DNA of 64,000 bases from RPQJ01 sp963754535 (GCA_963754535.1 CAVWGG010000007.1:1-64000); one strand, 5' to 3'; positions 40,135 through 50,000 are shown, counted from the first letter of the stretch. Made by a program: numbers and translations. Notes: generated from the letters alone by a model not told the origin.

Positions 40135-42078
40135 ATGCTGCACGTATCGCCTCAAAGCGGGCAAGCTCGACGCACGAGCCGCTGGGCCGGCTGGATCGCT
40201 TCGTCGCTGATCCTGTGCGTGCTCGCAGCGCCGGTCGCGCATGCGCAGCACACCGCGCCGACCCTGGCACAGGCGGAAGCACTCGCGCGCGACGGACAGC
40301 ACCTCGCAGCCGCCGCCCGTTATGAGCAGCTCGCACGGCGCGGCTTCATGAACTGGGACGCCACGACCGCGCTGCTGGCCGCGCGTGAGTACGTCATCGG
40401 CGGCGCGGTCGATGACGCTCAGCGCCTGCTCGACCGGGCTCGAGGTCGCGTCAAGGCGGACGACGAGCGCGCTTTGCTGGCCGAGGTCGAAGCGCGAATC
40501 GCGCTCGAACGTGGCGATGCGGCCCGCGCACTCGGCTTGTTACGGACGGCGCCGCAACCCTGGTCGGCCGAGTCCACTCCCGACCTGCTCGCTCTGCGCG
40601 GGCGTGCCGAAATCGCGACGGGCGATGCCCTCCGTGGCGTCCGCACCTTCGAAGAGCGTGGGGCGCTGCTCGCCTCGCCTGCGGCGCGGGCCGCGAACGA
40701 CCGCCTGCTGTTCGACCAGTTGCTGCAACGGCCGCCGGGCGCCGTCACGACGGCAGGAGTGTCCGAGCGCGAGCGCGGCTGGCTCGAACTGCCGGCCATC
40801 GTGACGGCAGGCGGCAACGACGCCGGGAACACAGCGACCGCGACAGCGTGGATGGCACAGCATCCGGGGCACCCCGGCACGTCATTTCTGCCCAATGTGG
40901 TCCCTGCACAACCAGGCTTCGTGACGATCGGCGCTGGGCCAGCGACGACCATCGCCTTGCTGTTGCCACTTTCGGGAAAGCAGCAGTCGGTTGGCGTTGC
41001 GGTCCGCGATGGCTTTGCAGCGGCCTGGTTCGCTTCGTCGTCCGCCGACACTCGACCGCTCGTCGAGCTGTACGACACGGCCGCGCTCGGCGCCGCCGCG
41101 GCGTATCAGCGCGCGATCGCCGACGGTGCCAGGATGGTCGTCGGACCGCTGGCCAAGGACGAAATCGCGGCCGTGGTTGCCTCGCAGCCGGCAGGGTTGT
41201 CGGTCCCGACACTTGCGCTGAATTCCGCCGCGATGCCACCAGGAATGGCCGCGCCCGCTTTTCTCTACCAGTTCGCGCTCGATCCGGAGCAGGAAGCACG
41301 CGCCGTCGCGCGACGGATCGCGGACGATGGCTGGTTGCGCGGCGTCGCACTGTTCCCCGATAACGCCTGGGGGCAGCGCGTGCACGACGCCTTCGTGCAG
41401 GAGCTGCAGGCGGCCGGCACCGTCACGCTGACGTCGTCGCAGTACTACCCGGCGGGCGCGAAGGATTTCGCGGGACCGTTGCGGGCAGCACTCGGTCGTT
41501 ACGGCGGCGCGGGCGATCGCAGCTCCAATCCCGGCCAGCCCTTGCCCCCGCGCAATGCGGTCGCCGAACAAGCCTCCGGACCACAATTCGCCTTCGTCGC
41601 GGCGACGCCGCAGGCCGCGCGGGCGATCCGGCCGCAACTGCGTTTCCAGATGACGTATGACCTGCCGCTTTACTCGACGTCGGACGCCTGGGATCCCAGC
41701 GTACGCGCGGCCGCCGACATGGACGGCATGGTGTTCCCGGAAATGCCCTGGCTGCTGTATGGCGGCCAGGGCGCGCCCGAACTGTGGGACGCGCTGCAGG
41801 CGGACTGGGCCGGGCGATCGCGTGGTCGTCTGCGGCTCTTCGCCTTCGGTTACGACGCGTTCCGCCTCGCACAGCAGCTTGGAAGTTCGGGCGGTGTCGC
41901 GGCGGGCGTCGATGGCTTGACCGGCATGCTCGAACTCAATCGGGCGGACGGCCACGTGCAGCGCAGCCTGCAGTTCGCACGCATCGAATCGGGCAAGCCG
42001 CAGGCCGCGGGCTCGACGGCTGCCGTCTTTCGTGACACACCGGCAGCAAATTCGCAGGGCACTCCGCCGCCGCAGTAG
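40135..42078 (+). CDS. LppC/LpoA-family penicillin-binding protein activator
   Basis: LpoA proteins are periplasmic activators of the bifunctional synthase PBP1A. The 647-residue product has a signal peptide (WIASSLILCVLAAPVAHA). A helical TPR-like N-terminal domain follows (to about residue 260). The C-terminal domain is of periplasmic-binding-protein type, beginning near TIALLLPLSGKQQSVG. No lipobox cysteine is present at the cleavage site, so unlike E. coli LpoA it seems not to be lipidated. The ATG at 40135 has AGGGA upstream. It is divergent from rsmI and followed by a YraN gene, the usual neighbourhood. Confidence 0.88.
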   Translation: MLHVSPQSGQARRTSRWAGWIASSLILCVLAAPVAHAQHTAPTLAQAEALARDGQHLAAAARYEQLARRGFMNWDATTALLAAREYVIGGAVDDAQRLLDRARGRVKADDERALLAEVEARIALERGDAARALGLLRTAPQPWSAESTPDLLALRGRAEIATGDALRGVRTFEERGALLASPAARAANDRLLFDQLLQRPPGAVTTAGVSERERGWLELPAIVTAGGNDAGNTATATAWMAQHPGHPGTSFLPNVVPAQPGFVTIGAGPATTIALLLPLSGKQQSVGVAVRDGFAAAWFASSSADTRPLVELYDTAALGAAAAYQRAIADGARMVVGPLAKDEIAAVVASQPAGLSVPTLALNSAAMPPGMAAPAFLYQFALDPEQEARAVARRIADDGWLRGVALFPDNAWGQRVHDAFVQELQAAGTVTLTSSQYYPAGAKDFAGPLRAALGRYGGAGDRSSNPGQPLPPRNAVAEQASGPQFAFVAATPQAARAIRPQLRFQMTYDLPLYSTSDAWDPSVRAAADMDGMVFPEMPWLLYGGQGAPELWDALQADWAGRSRGRLRLFAFGYDAFRLAQQLGSSGGVAAGVDGLTGMLELNRADGHVQRSLQFARIESGKPQAAGSTAAVFRDTPAANSQGTPPPQ

Positions 42079-42129
42079 GCGACAACGGGCGACCGGCCGT
42101 CAGCGTGACGGCGCAGCCAGGTTCGCCCG

Positions 42130-42534
42130 ATGCCTCGATCACCCGACAAGTCGTCGATCACGACGACGGACATCGGCCGCGCCGCCGAATCGCACGCGCT
42201 CCGCTATCTCGAGACGGCGGGCCTCGTGCTCCTCACGCGCAATTATCGGTGCCGGGCAGGCGAGATCGATCTCGTCATGCTCGATCCCACGGCGCGGGTG
42301 CTGGTGCTCATTGAAGTGCGGTCGCGCTCGCGCAGCGACTACGGCCAGGCCGCAGCAACCATCGGTCTCGACAAGCAGCGCCGGTGCTCACTGGCAGCTC
42401 GCCACCTGCTGCTGACCCGGCGCGAACTGCGGCCACTGCGGGCGCGCTTCGATGTCGTGGCGATCGATCCGGCGGCGGAGCCGGGTGGCGCCCCGGTCGT
42501 CACGTGGATTCGCAGCGCGTTCATGCTCTGCTAG
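42130..42534 (+). CDS. YraN family (UPF0102) nuclease-fold protein
   Basis: A 134-residue protein of the UPF0102/YraN family, which has a restriction-endonuclease-like fold. The catalytic-type motifs are present: GEIDLVMLD and VLIEVRSRSRSDYG (the D...ExK-like pattern), with LTRNYRCRAG before them. Its cellular role is unclear; a DNA-repair or processing nuclease is suspected from the fold. It lies 51 bases after the LppC/LpoA gene and converges on sspB across a long palindrome. Confidence 0.9.
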   Translation: MPRSPDKSSITTTDIGRAAESHALRYLETAGLVLLTRNYRCRAGEIDLVMLDPTARVLVLIEVRSRSRSDYGQAAATIGLDKQRRCSLAARHLLLTRRELRPLRARFDVVAIDPAAEPGGAPVVTWIRSAFMLC

Positions 42535-42570
42535 CGGTCGCGCAAGCAATGCTCGCGGAGCCGGCGGCGA

Positions 42571-42675
42571 CGACGGGAAGGGAAAAGGTTTGCGGGGCCG
42601 TCCGCGACATGGACGTCGCGGCGGAGCCCCAGGGACGGGTTCATGCGTCCCCGCAAACCTTTTCCCTTCCCGTCG
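42571..42675. repeat. Long palindrome between convergent yraN-type gene and sspB
   Basis: Arms 42571-42597 and 42649-42675 are perfectly complementary over 27 bp, with one purine-rich strand containing GGGAAGGGAAAAGG. They enclose a 51-base interior with its own small pairing (CGTCC/GGACG). A further short hairpin CGTCGG-CGTA-CCGACG overlaps the right end. It occupies the same kind of place as family B, between convergent genes, but lacks the family B loop. Confidence 0.93.
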
Positions 42676-42761
42676 GCGTACCGACGGTGACGCGAGCGAG
42701 GCCCCCGCGGAATGATTCCAATAGACGACATGGCAAGTATTGCCGCGCCCGACAAACGCGG

Positions 42762-43247
42762 CTATTTGACGACCTTGAACCGCGCCCGCCGGCTGTCCGT
42801 CGGTGAACTCGGCTTGGGGCCCGGATCGTCGCCCGGGGAGCCCGGTGCACCCGCGGTGTCGCCCGGCGGCGGCGGCGACGGCGGGTCCGCGTCGTCGTCC
42901 GCGAAGATCATGCCCTGCCCCGTTTCGCGCGCATAGATCGCAAGCACCGCATTGATCGGCACCCGGACCGACATGCTGGCGCCGCCGAAACGTCCGCTGA
43001 AGCTGACTTCGTCGTTGCCCAGGCGCAGGTTCGCCGTCGCGCTCCAGCTCACGTTCAGCACGATCTTGCCGTCCTTTACGTACTGCCGCGGCACTTCGAC
43101 GCCGGTGGCGTTCGCGTCGACGACGAGATGGGGCGTGCAGAGGCTGTCGGAGATCCACTCGTGGATCGCGCGCAGCAGGTACGGCCGGCGCGCCTTCATG
43201 GGCGGCCCGGACACAGGAGGAACCGGGGGTGTGCTGCTGGTCGTCAC
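42762..43247 (-). CDS. sspB: ClpXP protease specificity-enhancing factor SspB
   Basis: SspB is the adaptor that delivers ssrA-tagged proteins to ClpXP. The 161-residue product has the globular domain (RRPYLLRAIHEWISDS, VNVSWSATANLRLGNDEVSFSGRFGG, INAVLAIYARETGQGMIF). A proline/glycine/aspartate-rich linker and the ClpX-tethering C-terminus ARFKVVK follow. The listed start is GTG at 43247. An ATG at 43199 would remove 16 residues and still keep the whole domain, and neither has a strong ribosome site. It follows sspA, as usual. Confidence 0.95.
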   Translation of the reverse strand: MTTSSTPPVPPVSGPPMKARRPYLLRAIHEWISDSLCTPHLVVDANATGVEVPRQYVKDGKIVLNVSWSATANLRLGNDEVSFSGRFGGASMSVRVPINAVLAIYARETGQGMIFADDDADPPSPPPPGDTAGAPGSPGDDPGPKPSSPTDSRRARFKVVK

Positions 43248-43307
43248 GACGCTACCAGTATGCCGGGGGTCGCGAAACAGCGGGGCCGGATCAAGTGCCG
43301 CCTGGGC

Positions 43308-43946
43308 CTAGCGACGCGAGGATGTCGGCGGATTGCGCATGTCCCGCTCAGCGTCGCTGAGGCTGCGCTGGAAAGAGGGACGGGCAAAGACCTTCGTCGC
43401 GTACTTATCGACTGACGGAGCCGCCGCCGTGATCGCCGCCGCATCGACATCCCACCGCGACAGGCGCCACAGGATCGGCGCAACCGCGGCGTCGAGCTGC
43501 GAAAACTGGTCCGACAGGAACCACGGTCGCATGCGGAACAGCGGCTCCGACGCCAGGATGCTTTCCGTCAGCATCTTGCGCGCACGCTCCTTGTCGCGAC
43601 GGTCGGCGCCCGAACCGGGCTCGAGCGCGTCTGCAACCGCGTACCACTCCTGTTCGATGCGGCGCAGCGCGAGCCTTGCATGCGCACGCGCGCCCGGATC
43701 CGTCGACGCCATCGAAGGGTGCGGAAAGCGCTCGTCGATGTACTCGCAGATGATGCTGGGCTCGTAGACCACGACTTCGCGGTCAACCAGCGTCGGCACG
43801 GTCTGGTACGGGTTGAGGTCGATGAGGTCCTCGGGCGGACGCACGAGGTCGGTTTCGACGATGCGTGTCGCGAGTGCCTTTTCTGCGAGCACGAGTCGCA
43901 CGCGGTGACAGCGCGCGTCCACGGCGCGTGAATAGAGCGTCATCAT
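43308..43946 (-). CDS. sspA: Stringent starvation protein A (SspA)
   Basis: SspA is a glutathione-S-transferase-fold protein that binds RNA polymerase and modulates starvation and stress transcription. The 212-residue product has the thioredoxin-like N-domain (MTLYSRAVDARCHRVRLVLAEK, NPYQTVPTLVDREVVVYEPSIICEYID). The helical C-domain contains FLSDQFSQLDAAVAPILWRL. The ATG at 43946 is chosen; a longer frame adds 36 unrelated residues. It is located between petC and sspB, a common gammaproteobacterial order. Confidence 0.95.
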   Translation of the reverse strand: MMTLYSRAVDARCHRVRLVLAEKALATRIVETDLVRPPEDLIDLNPYQTVPTLVDREVVVYEPSIICEYIDERFPHPSMASTDPGARAHARLALRRIEQEWYAVADALEPGSGADRRDKERARKMLTESILASEPLFRMRPWFLSDQFSQLDAAVAPILWRLSRWDVDAAAITAAAPSVDKYATKVFARPSFQRSLSDAERDMRNPPTSSRR

Positions 43947-44075
43947 GCTGAGGAGTCTCCTAATCCAGCAGCACGAACCACCGCGGCAGGCTGCGCGCTC
44001 GGCGATGGCTGCAGTTCCCCGACCGCTCCGCGTGACGCCTGGATAAGGCGCCACGGTGGAGACGATGAGGACCGC

Positions 44076-44091
44076 GCCGGCCTAAGCCGGC
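44076..44091 (-). terminator. Hairpin directly after petC
   Basis: GCCGGC - CTAA - GCCGGC forms a 6-bp GC stem that begins at the base following the petC stop. No T run follows on the minus strand, so termination would be weak or factor-dependent. It may separate petABC from sspAB. Confidence 0.35.
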
Positions 44092-44853
44092 TTACTTCAC
44101 GTCCTTCCAGTATTCCTTCTTGAGCGCGTATGCGAGCAGCGTAAAGAACACCAGGAACGCGATGACCCAGTAGCCGAGCGCCTGGCGCCTGGCCTGTACC
44201 GGCTCACCGATGTACTCGAGGAAGTTGACGGTATCACGGACGAACGCGTCATATTCCTCGGGATTCAACTTGCCGGGACTGGCGAGCGTGAATTCCTTGA
44301 AATGCTTCTGCACGTTGCCCTGCGCGTCCGTGTGCCCTTCCCAGACGGCCTCCTGCGTGCCCTGCAACTCCCACAGCACGTGCGGCATCGCCGTGCCAGG
44401 CAGCGACAGGTTGTTCACGCCGGTGCCCCTGGTCGGGTCCGCGTAGAACGACTTCATGAACGTGTAGACGTAGTCCGAGCCCTTGCTGCGCGCGATCAGC
44501 GACAGGTCGGGCGGCGCCACGCCGAACCACTGCTTGCCATCGTCGGCGTGCAGGCCGTTGGTCATCGTCGAATGCGGCGAATCACCCGAGAACAGCAGGT
44601 TCTCCGTCATCTGCTGTTCGGTGAGGCCGATGTCGGCGGCCATGCGGTTGTAGCGCACGTACTTGGCCGTGTGACAACCCATGCAGTAGTTGACGAAGTT
44701 CTTCGCGCCCCGCTGCAACGATGCCTGGTTGTGGATGTCGTTGTTCGCCTTCTCGACGTGAGTTGCGCCACCCGCCGCCAGGCTGACGGCTGGCAGCGAG
44801 GCCAGCGCCGCGATGAACGCGAGGATCTTCTTCTTGTGGCGATCAATGCGCAT
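44092..44853 (-). CDS. petC: Cytochrome c1 of the bc1 complex
   Basis: Cytochrome c1 carries electrons from the Rieske protein to soluble cytochrome c in the periplasm. The 253-residue product has a signal sequence (ILAFIAALASLPAVSLAAGG) and the heme c site CMGCH. The methionine-ligand region GTAMPHVLWELQG and one C-terminal membrane anchor (YWVIAFLVFFTLLAYALKK) are present. It overlaps petB by 11 bases. The proteobacterial separate-petB/petC arrangement is seen. Confidence 0.97.
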   Translation of the reverse strand: MRIDRHKKKILAFIAALASLPAVSLAAGGATHVEKANNDIHNQASLQRGAKNFVNYCMGCHTAKYVRYNRMAADIGLTEQQMTENLLFSGDSPHSTMTNGLHADDGKQWFGVAPPDLSLIARSKGSDYVYTFMKSFYADPTRGTGVNNLSLPGTAMPHVLWELQGTQEAVWEGHTDAQGNVQKHFKEFTLASPGKLNPEEYDAFVRDTVNFLEYIGEPVQARRQALGYWVIAFLVFFTLLAYALKKEYWKDVK

Positions 44854-46108
44854 GGTAGGTGACCCTCGTCGGCACGGGCTTGGTCTTGTCGATGCTCGAG
44901 TACCACGGCATCAGCAGGAAGAACGCGAAGTAGATGACCGTGAAGAAGCGCGCCGCCATCGTGTAGGCGGGTGTCGGCGCCTGCAGGCCGAGGTAACCCA
45001 GCGCGACGAAGCTGATCGCGAACGAGTACAGGAAGAACTTGAAGAGCGGCCCGCGGTAACGGATCGACTTCACCTTGCCGCGGTCGAGCCAGGGCAGGAA
45101 GACGAACAGCACGACGGCGATGCCCATCAGCGCGGCGCCGAGCGGCTTGCTCGGGACGGCGCGCAGGATCGCGTAGAACGGCGTGAAGTACCACACCGGC
45201 GCGATGTGCGGCGGCGTTTGCAGCGCGTTCGCCGGTTCGAAGTTGGCGTACTCGAGGAAGTACCCGCCCATCGTCGGCGCGAAGAAGACGACCAGCGCGA
45301 ACAGGATCAGGAAGACCCCGAGCCCGACCATGTCCTTGACCGTGTAGTAGGGATGGAAGGCGATGCCGTCGAGCGGGATGCCGTCCGGTCCCTTGACCTT
45401 CTTGATCTCGACGCCGTCCGGGTTGTTCGAGCCCACTTCGTGCAGCGCCATCAGGTGCGCGATCACGAGGAAGACGAGCGCGAACGGAATGGCGACGACG
45501 TGCAGCGCGAAGAACCGGTTCAGCGTGACGTCGGAGATGTAGAAGTCGCCACGGATCCATTCCGTGAGCGAATCACCGACCACCGGGATGGCGCCGAACA
45601 GCGACACGATCACCTGCGCGCCCCAGTAGGACATGTTGCCCCACGGGAGGAGGTAGCCGAAGAAGCCTTCGGCCATCAGCGCGAAGTAGATCAGCATGCC
45701 GAAGATCCACAGCAGCTCGCGCGGCTTCTGGTACGACCCGTACAGCAGCGCGCGGAACATGTGGAGGTAGACGACGATGAAGAACGCAGAGGCGCCGGTC
45801 GAGTGGATGTAGCGGATCAGCCACCCCCACTCCACGTCGCGCATGATGTACTCGACGGAACCGAACGCCTCGGCCGACGACGGCTTGTAGTTCATCGTCA
45901 GGAACAGGCCCGAGAGGATCTGGATGACGAGCACGACCAGCGCGAGCGAACCGAAGAAGTACCAGAAGTTCATGTTCTTCGGCGCGTAGTACTCGGACAC
46001 CTGCGATTTCCACAGGGCCGTCAGCGGGAAGCGGTCGTCGATCCACGCAGTGAGCGACGCGAGGCGCCCGCTGCCCGGCTTGGCTGCGACTTTGTCTGCG
46101 CTGCTCAT
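44843..46108 (-). CDS. petB: Cytochrome b of the bc1 complex
   Basis: Cytochrome b is the membrane core of complex III and holds both quinone sites. The roughly 421-residue product has eight predicted helices. Heme-ligand histidines lie in YIHSTGASAFFIVVYLHMFR and in the fourth helix (LHVVAIPFALVFLVIAHLM). The Qo-site segments GYLLPWGNMSYWGAQV and HIAPVWYFTPFYAILRA are intact. The start is the ATG at 46108, sharing one base with the petA stop; a GTG one codon earlier is also possible. Confidence 0.97.
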   Translation of the reverse strand: MSSADKVAAKPGSGRLASLTAWIDDRFPLTALWKSQVSEYYAPKNMNFWYFFGSLALVVLVIQILSGLFLTMNYKPSSAEAFGSVEYIMRDVEWGWLIRYIHSTGASAFFIVVYLHMFRALLYGSYQKPRELLWIFGMLIYFALMAEGFFGYLLPWGNMSYWGAQVIVSLFGAIPVVGDSLTEWIRGDFYISDVTLNRFFALHVVAIPFALVFLVIAHLMALHEVGSNNPDGVEIKKVKGPDGIPLDGIAFHPYYTVKDMVGLGVFLILFALVVFFAPTMGGYFLEYANFEPANALQTPPHIAPVWYFTPFYAILRAVPSKPLGAALMGIAVVLFVFLPWLDRGKVKSIRYRGPLFKFFLYSFAISFVALGYLGLQAPTPAYTMAARFFTVIYFAFFLLMPWYSSIDKTKPVPTRVTYHAH

Positions 46109-46698
46109 CACGCGTTCCCCTTCTCGGCGCCGATCAGGATGCGGGTATCGGTCACGAACTGGTACGGCGGCACGGGCAGGTTGGTGGGTGCCGGCACGTT
46201 CTTGTACACGCGTCCCGAGATGTCGAACTTGGAGCCGTGGCAGGGGCAGAAGAAGCCGCCCTGCCAGTCCGCGGAAACGGTCACGTCACCCGGAGTGAAC
46301 TTGTCGAGCGGCGCGCAACCGAGGTGCGTGCACACGCCCACCAGCACCAGGTATTCGGGCTTGAGGGCACGGGCTGCGTTCTTCGCGAACGCCGGCTGGT
46401 CCGACTTGGCCGACTCGGGATCGCTCAACTCCGCGACGACGCTGTCGAGCTGGGCCAGCATCTGCGGCGTGCGGTGAACGACGTAGACCGCCTTGCCGCG
46501 CCATTCGATCTTGAGCATCGCGCCCGGCTCGAGCTTGCTGATGTCCACTTCCACGGGCGCGCCCATGGCTTTCGCGCGGGCACTGGGTTTCCAGGACGCC
46601 AGGAACGGTACCGCGACGAACGCGGCGCCCACGGCGCCAGTCGCTACTGTTGCGACGGTCAGGAAATGGCGCCTGCCCGTATCGACTTCTTCGGTCAT
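46108..46698 (-). CDS. petA: Rieske iron-sulfur subunit of the bc1 complex
   Basis: The [2Fe-2S] Rieske protein moves electrons from ubiquinol to cytochrome c1. The 196-residue product has a twin-arginine-type N-terminal anchor (TGRRHFLTVATVATGAVGAAF). Both cluster motifs are intact: CTHLGC at 123-128 and CPCHGS at 151-156. The ATG at 46698 has GAGGAGAG upstream. It is the first gene of petABC. A perfect TATAAT box lies about 60 bases upstream, next to family A copy 4. Confidence 0.97.
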   Translation of the reverse strand: MTEEVDTGRRHFLTVATVATGAVGAAFVAVPFLASWKPSARAKAMGAPVEVDISKLEPGAMLKIEWRGKAVYVVHRTPQMLAQLDSVVAELSDPESAKSDQPAFAKNAARALKPEYLVLVGVCTHLGCAPLDKFTPGDVTVSADWQGGFFCPCHGSKFDISGRVYKNVPAPTNLPVPPYQFVTDTRILIGAEKGNA

Positions 46699-46759
46699 CC
46701 AGCTCTCTCCTCAGCGTCCGGCCACTGCTTAGCCCCAAGTTGTCCCGGGGCAGCAGCGC

Positions 46760-46765
46760 ATTATA
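46760..46765 (-). promoter_or_regulatory. Probable petABC -10 box
   Basis: A perfect TATAAT on the minus strand lies about 62 bases before petA. The matching -35 position falls inside the CCCC-rich arm of family A copy 4, where no TTGACA-like hexamer is present. Either the promoter needs an activator, or the repeat has replaced the original -35 region. Confidence 0.5.
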
Positions 46766-46770
46766 GCCAA

Positions 46771-46870
46771 AAGGGGAAAGGGGTTAGGGGTTAGGGGATA
46801 GGGGTTAGTCGGAAGCCGCTACGCGGCGCTCTTGCTCCCCTGCCGACTAACCCTCCCTAACCCCTATCCC

Positions 46871-46880
<10 letters not shown>
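46771..46880. repeat. Family A inverted repeat, copy 4
   Basis: The left arm at 46771-46813 (AAGGGGAAAGGGG, TTAGGGG heptads, TTAGTCGGA) and the right arm at 46842-46880 (CCGACTAACCC, C-tract heptads, CCCCTT) flank a roughly 28-base interior. The right arm carries the last codons and the TAG stop (46871) of murA. The left arm overlaps the presumed petA -35 region. Confidence 0.93.
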
Positions 46881-48142
<1,262 letters not shown>

Positions 48143-48156
48143 GGATCGGCTCCTGG

Positions 48157-48414
48157 TCAGCGCGGCGCGGCGCCGCCCCGCTCGGCCTGCCACTCGGCAG
48201 GGGTGTAGGCCTGGATCGACAGGGCATGGACCTCACGTCCCATCTTGTCACCCAGCCCCGCATAGACCAGCTGGTGGCGCTGGATGGGTCGCTTGCCCTC
48301 GAACTGGGTCGCGATGACGATGGCCTCGTAATGGGTATCGTCGTCGGTCAGCACGCGGACCTGGGCACCGGGAATGCCGGCGAGGATCAGTTGGGTGACT
48401 TCGTCGGCCGTCAT
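48157..48414 (-). CDS. ibaG: BolA/IbaG family iron-sulfur protein
   Basis: An 85-residue BolA-like protein; IbaG members bind Fe-S clusters with monothiol glutaredoxins. Family features are the DDTHYEAIVIATQFEGKRPIQRHQLVY core (His ligands) followed by HALSIQAYTPAEW. The ATG at 48414 (MTADEVTQLI) is chosen over an upstream start that adds 10 unrelated residues. It lies 14 bases upstream of murA, the ibaG-murA order known from E. coli. Confidence 0.92.
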   Translation of the reverse strand: MTADEVTQLILAGIPGAQVRVLTDDDTHYEAIVIATQFEGKRPIQRHQLVYAGLGDKMGREVHALSIQAYTPAEWQAERGGAAPR

Positions 48415-48516
48415 GGTGGGTTCGCCGGGTCGGAAACAGCCCATAAGTCTAAAGGAGAAGGCGTGCCGGCTGTAGGCTGTAGACTGTCAGCCTCCCTGGA
48501 TCGCCCTGCCCGTGCC

Positions 48517-49497
48517 ATGACCGACTCGTGCCTGATGATCGCCCGCGGCCGCCGTGTCCTCGCCACCGAGGCGGCCGCCGTCGCCGCCCTCGAGCACCGC
48601 CTCGACGAATCGTTCGCCCGCGCCTGTGACCTGGTCATGGCCTGCACGGGCAAGGTCGTCGTGACCGGTATGGGCAAGTCCGGCCACATCGGCAGCAAGA
48701 TCGCGGCGACGCTGGCAAGCACCGGCAGCCCGTCGTTCTTCCTGCATCCCGGCGAAGCGATCCACGGCGACATCGGCATGATCACGGCAGCCGACGTCGT
48801 GCTCGCGCTCTCGAACTCCGGCGAAACTGACGAACTGCTGACCATCCTGCCGGTGCTCAAGCGGCTCGACGTGCCGCTGATCGCCCTGACGGGGAACGGC
48901 AACTCGACGCTGTCCCGCTACGCCACCGTCACGCTCGACGTCAGCGTGCCCGCAGAGGCCTGCCCGCTGAACCTCGCGCCGACGGCGAGCACCACGGCCA
49001 CGCTCGCCATGGGCGATGCGCTCGCAATCGCAGTGCTCGAGGCCCGCGGCTTCACCGAAGAAGACTTCGCGCGCTCGCATCCGGGCGGCAGCCTCGGCCG
49101 GCGACTGCTGCTGCACGTCGAAGACGTCATGCGCAAAGGCGACGAGCTGCCGCGCGTCGGCCCGGATACGCCGCTGAGCGCGGGCCTGCTCGAGATGAGC
49201 CGCAAGGGGCTCGGCATGACCACCGTGGTGGACGCCGACGACCGCGTGCTCGGAATCTTCACGGACGGCGACCTGCGCCGCACGCTCGACAAGCAGGTCG
49301 ACATCCACGCCACGCGCATGGCGGAAGTCATGACGACGAAGTGCAAGGTCGCTGAGCCACGCATGCTGGCAGCCGAGGCCGTGCACCTGATGGAAACGCA
49401 CCGCATCACGTCGTTGCCGGTCGTGCAGTCGGACGACGATCGCCGCCTGGTCGGTGCCCTCAACGTCCACGACCTGCTGCGCGCGGGTGTGATGTGA
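48517..49497 (+). CDS. kdsD: D-arabinose 5-phosphate isomerase KdsD
   Basis: KdsD converts ribulose 5-phosphate to arabinose 5-phosphate, the first step towards Kdo for LPS. The 326-residue product has an N-terminal SIS sugar-isomerase domain (VVVTGMGKSGHIGSKIAATL, LALSNSGETDELL) and the segment EDFARSHPGGSLGRRLL. A C-terminal CBS pair follows. The ATG at 48517 gives the normal length; the longer open frame back to 48067 lies over ibaG and is rejected. Its stop overlaps the kdsC start in GTGA. Confidence 0.96.
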   Translation: MTDSCLMIARGRRVLATEAAAVAALEHRLDESFARACDLVMACTGKVVVTGMGKSGHIGSKIAATLASTGSPSFFLHPGEAIHGDIGMITAADVVLALSNSGETDELLTILPVLKRLDVPLIALTGNGNSTLSRYATVTLDVSVPAEACPLNLAPTASTTATLAMGDALAIAVLEARGFTEEDFARSHPGGSLGRRLLLHVEDVMRKGDELPRVGPDTPLSAGLLEMSRKGLGMTTVVDADDRVLGIFTDGDLRRTLDKQVDIHATRMAEVMTTKCKVAEPRMLAAEAVHLMETHRITSLPVVQSDDDRRLVGALNVHDLLRAGVM

Positions 49498-50000
49498 CGC
49501 AGCACGATCCGGCCCTGCTCGAACGTGCCCGCCGGGTCCGGTTGCTGGTGCTCGATGTCGACGGCGTGATGACCGACGGCCGCCTGCACATCACCGCGAA
49601 CGGCGAAGAGACCAAGGTCTTTCACGTGCGCGATGGCTCCGGCATCGTCGCGGTGCAGCGCGCCGGCATCGCCGTGGCCATCATTTCCGGCCGCGATTCG
49701 CCGGCCGTCACGCGCCGCGCGGCCGAGCTGGGCATTCGCCATGTGCGCCAGGGCATTGCCGACAAGCGTGCTGCGCTCGACGAACTCCTGCGTGAATTGC
49801 AGGTCACTCCCGAGGCGCTGGCCTGCGTTGGCGACGACACGCCCGACGTGCCGATGCTGGAGCGCGCAACCCTGGCGGTCGCCGTGGCGGATGCACATCC
49901 GACTGCGCGTGCCGCAGCCCACTGGACCACGCCTGCGGCCGGCGGCCACGGCGCCGTGAGAGAAGTATGCGATCTGCTGCTGACCGCACACGGCACCTGA
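49494..50000 (+). CDS. kdsC: Kdo 8-phosphate phosphatase KdsC
   Basis: KdsC is the HAD-family phosphatase that dephosphorylates Kdo 8-phosphate. The 168-residue product has HAD motif I VLDVDGVMTDG, motif II region IISGRDSPAV, the conserved lysine region GIADKRAALDELL and motif IV GDDTPDVPML. The start is GTG at 49494, overlapping kdsD by 4 bases. Its end overlaps lptC by 34 bases. Confidence 0.96.
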   Translation: MTQHDPALLERARRVRLLVLDVDGVMTDGRLHITANGEETKVFHVRDGSGIVAVQRAGIAVAIISGRDSPAVTRRAAELGIRHVRQGIADKRAALDELLRELQVTPEALACVGDDTPDVPMLERATLAVAVADAHPTARAAAHWTTPAAGGHGAVREVCDLLLTAHGT

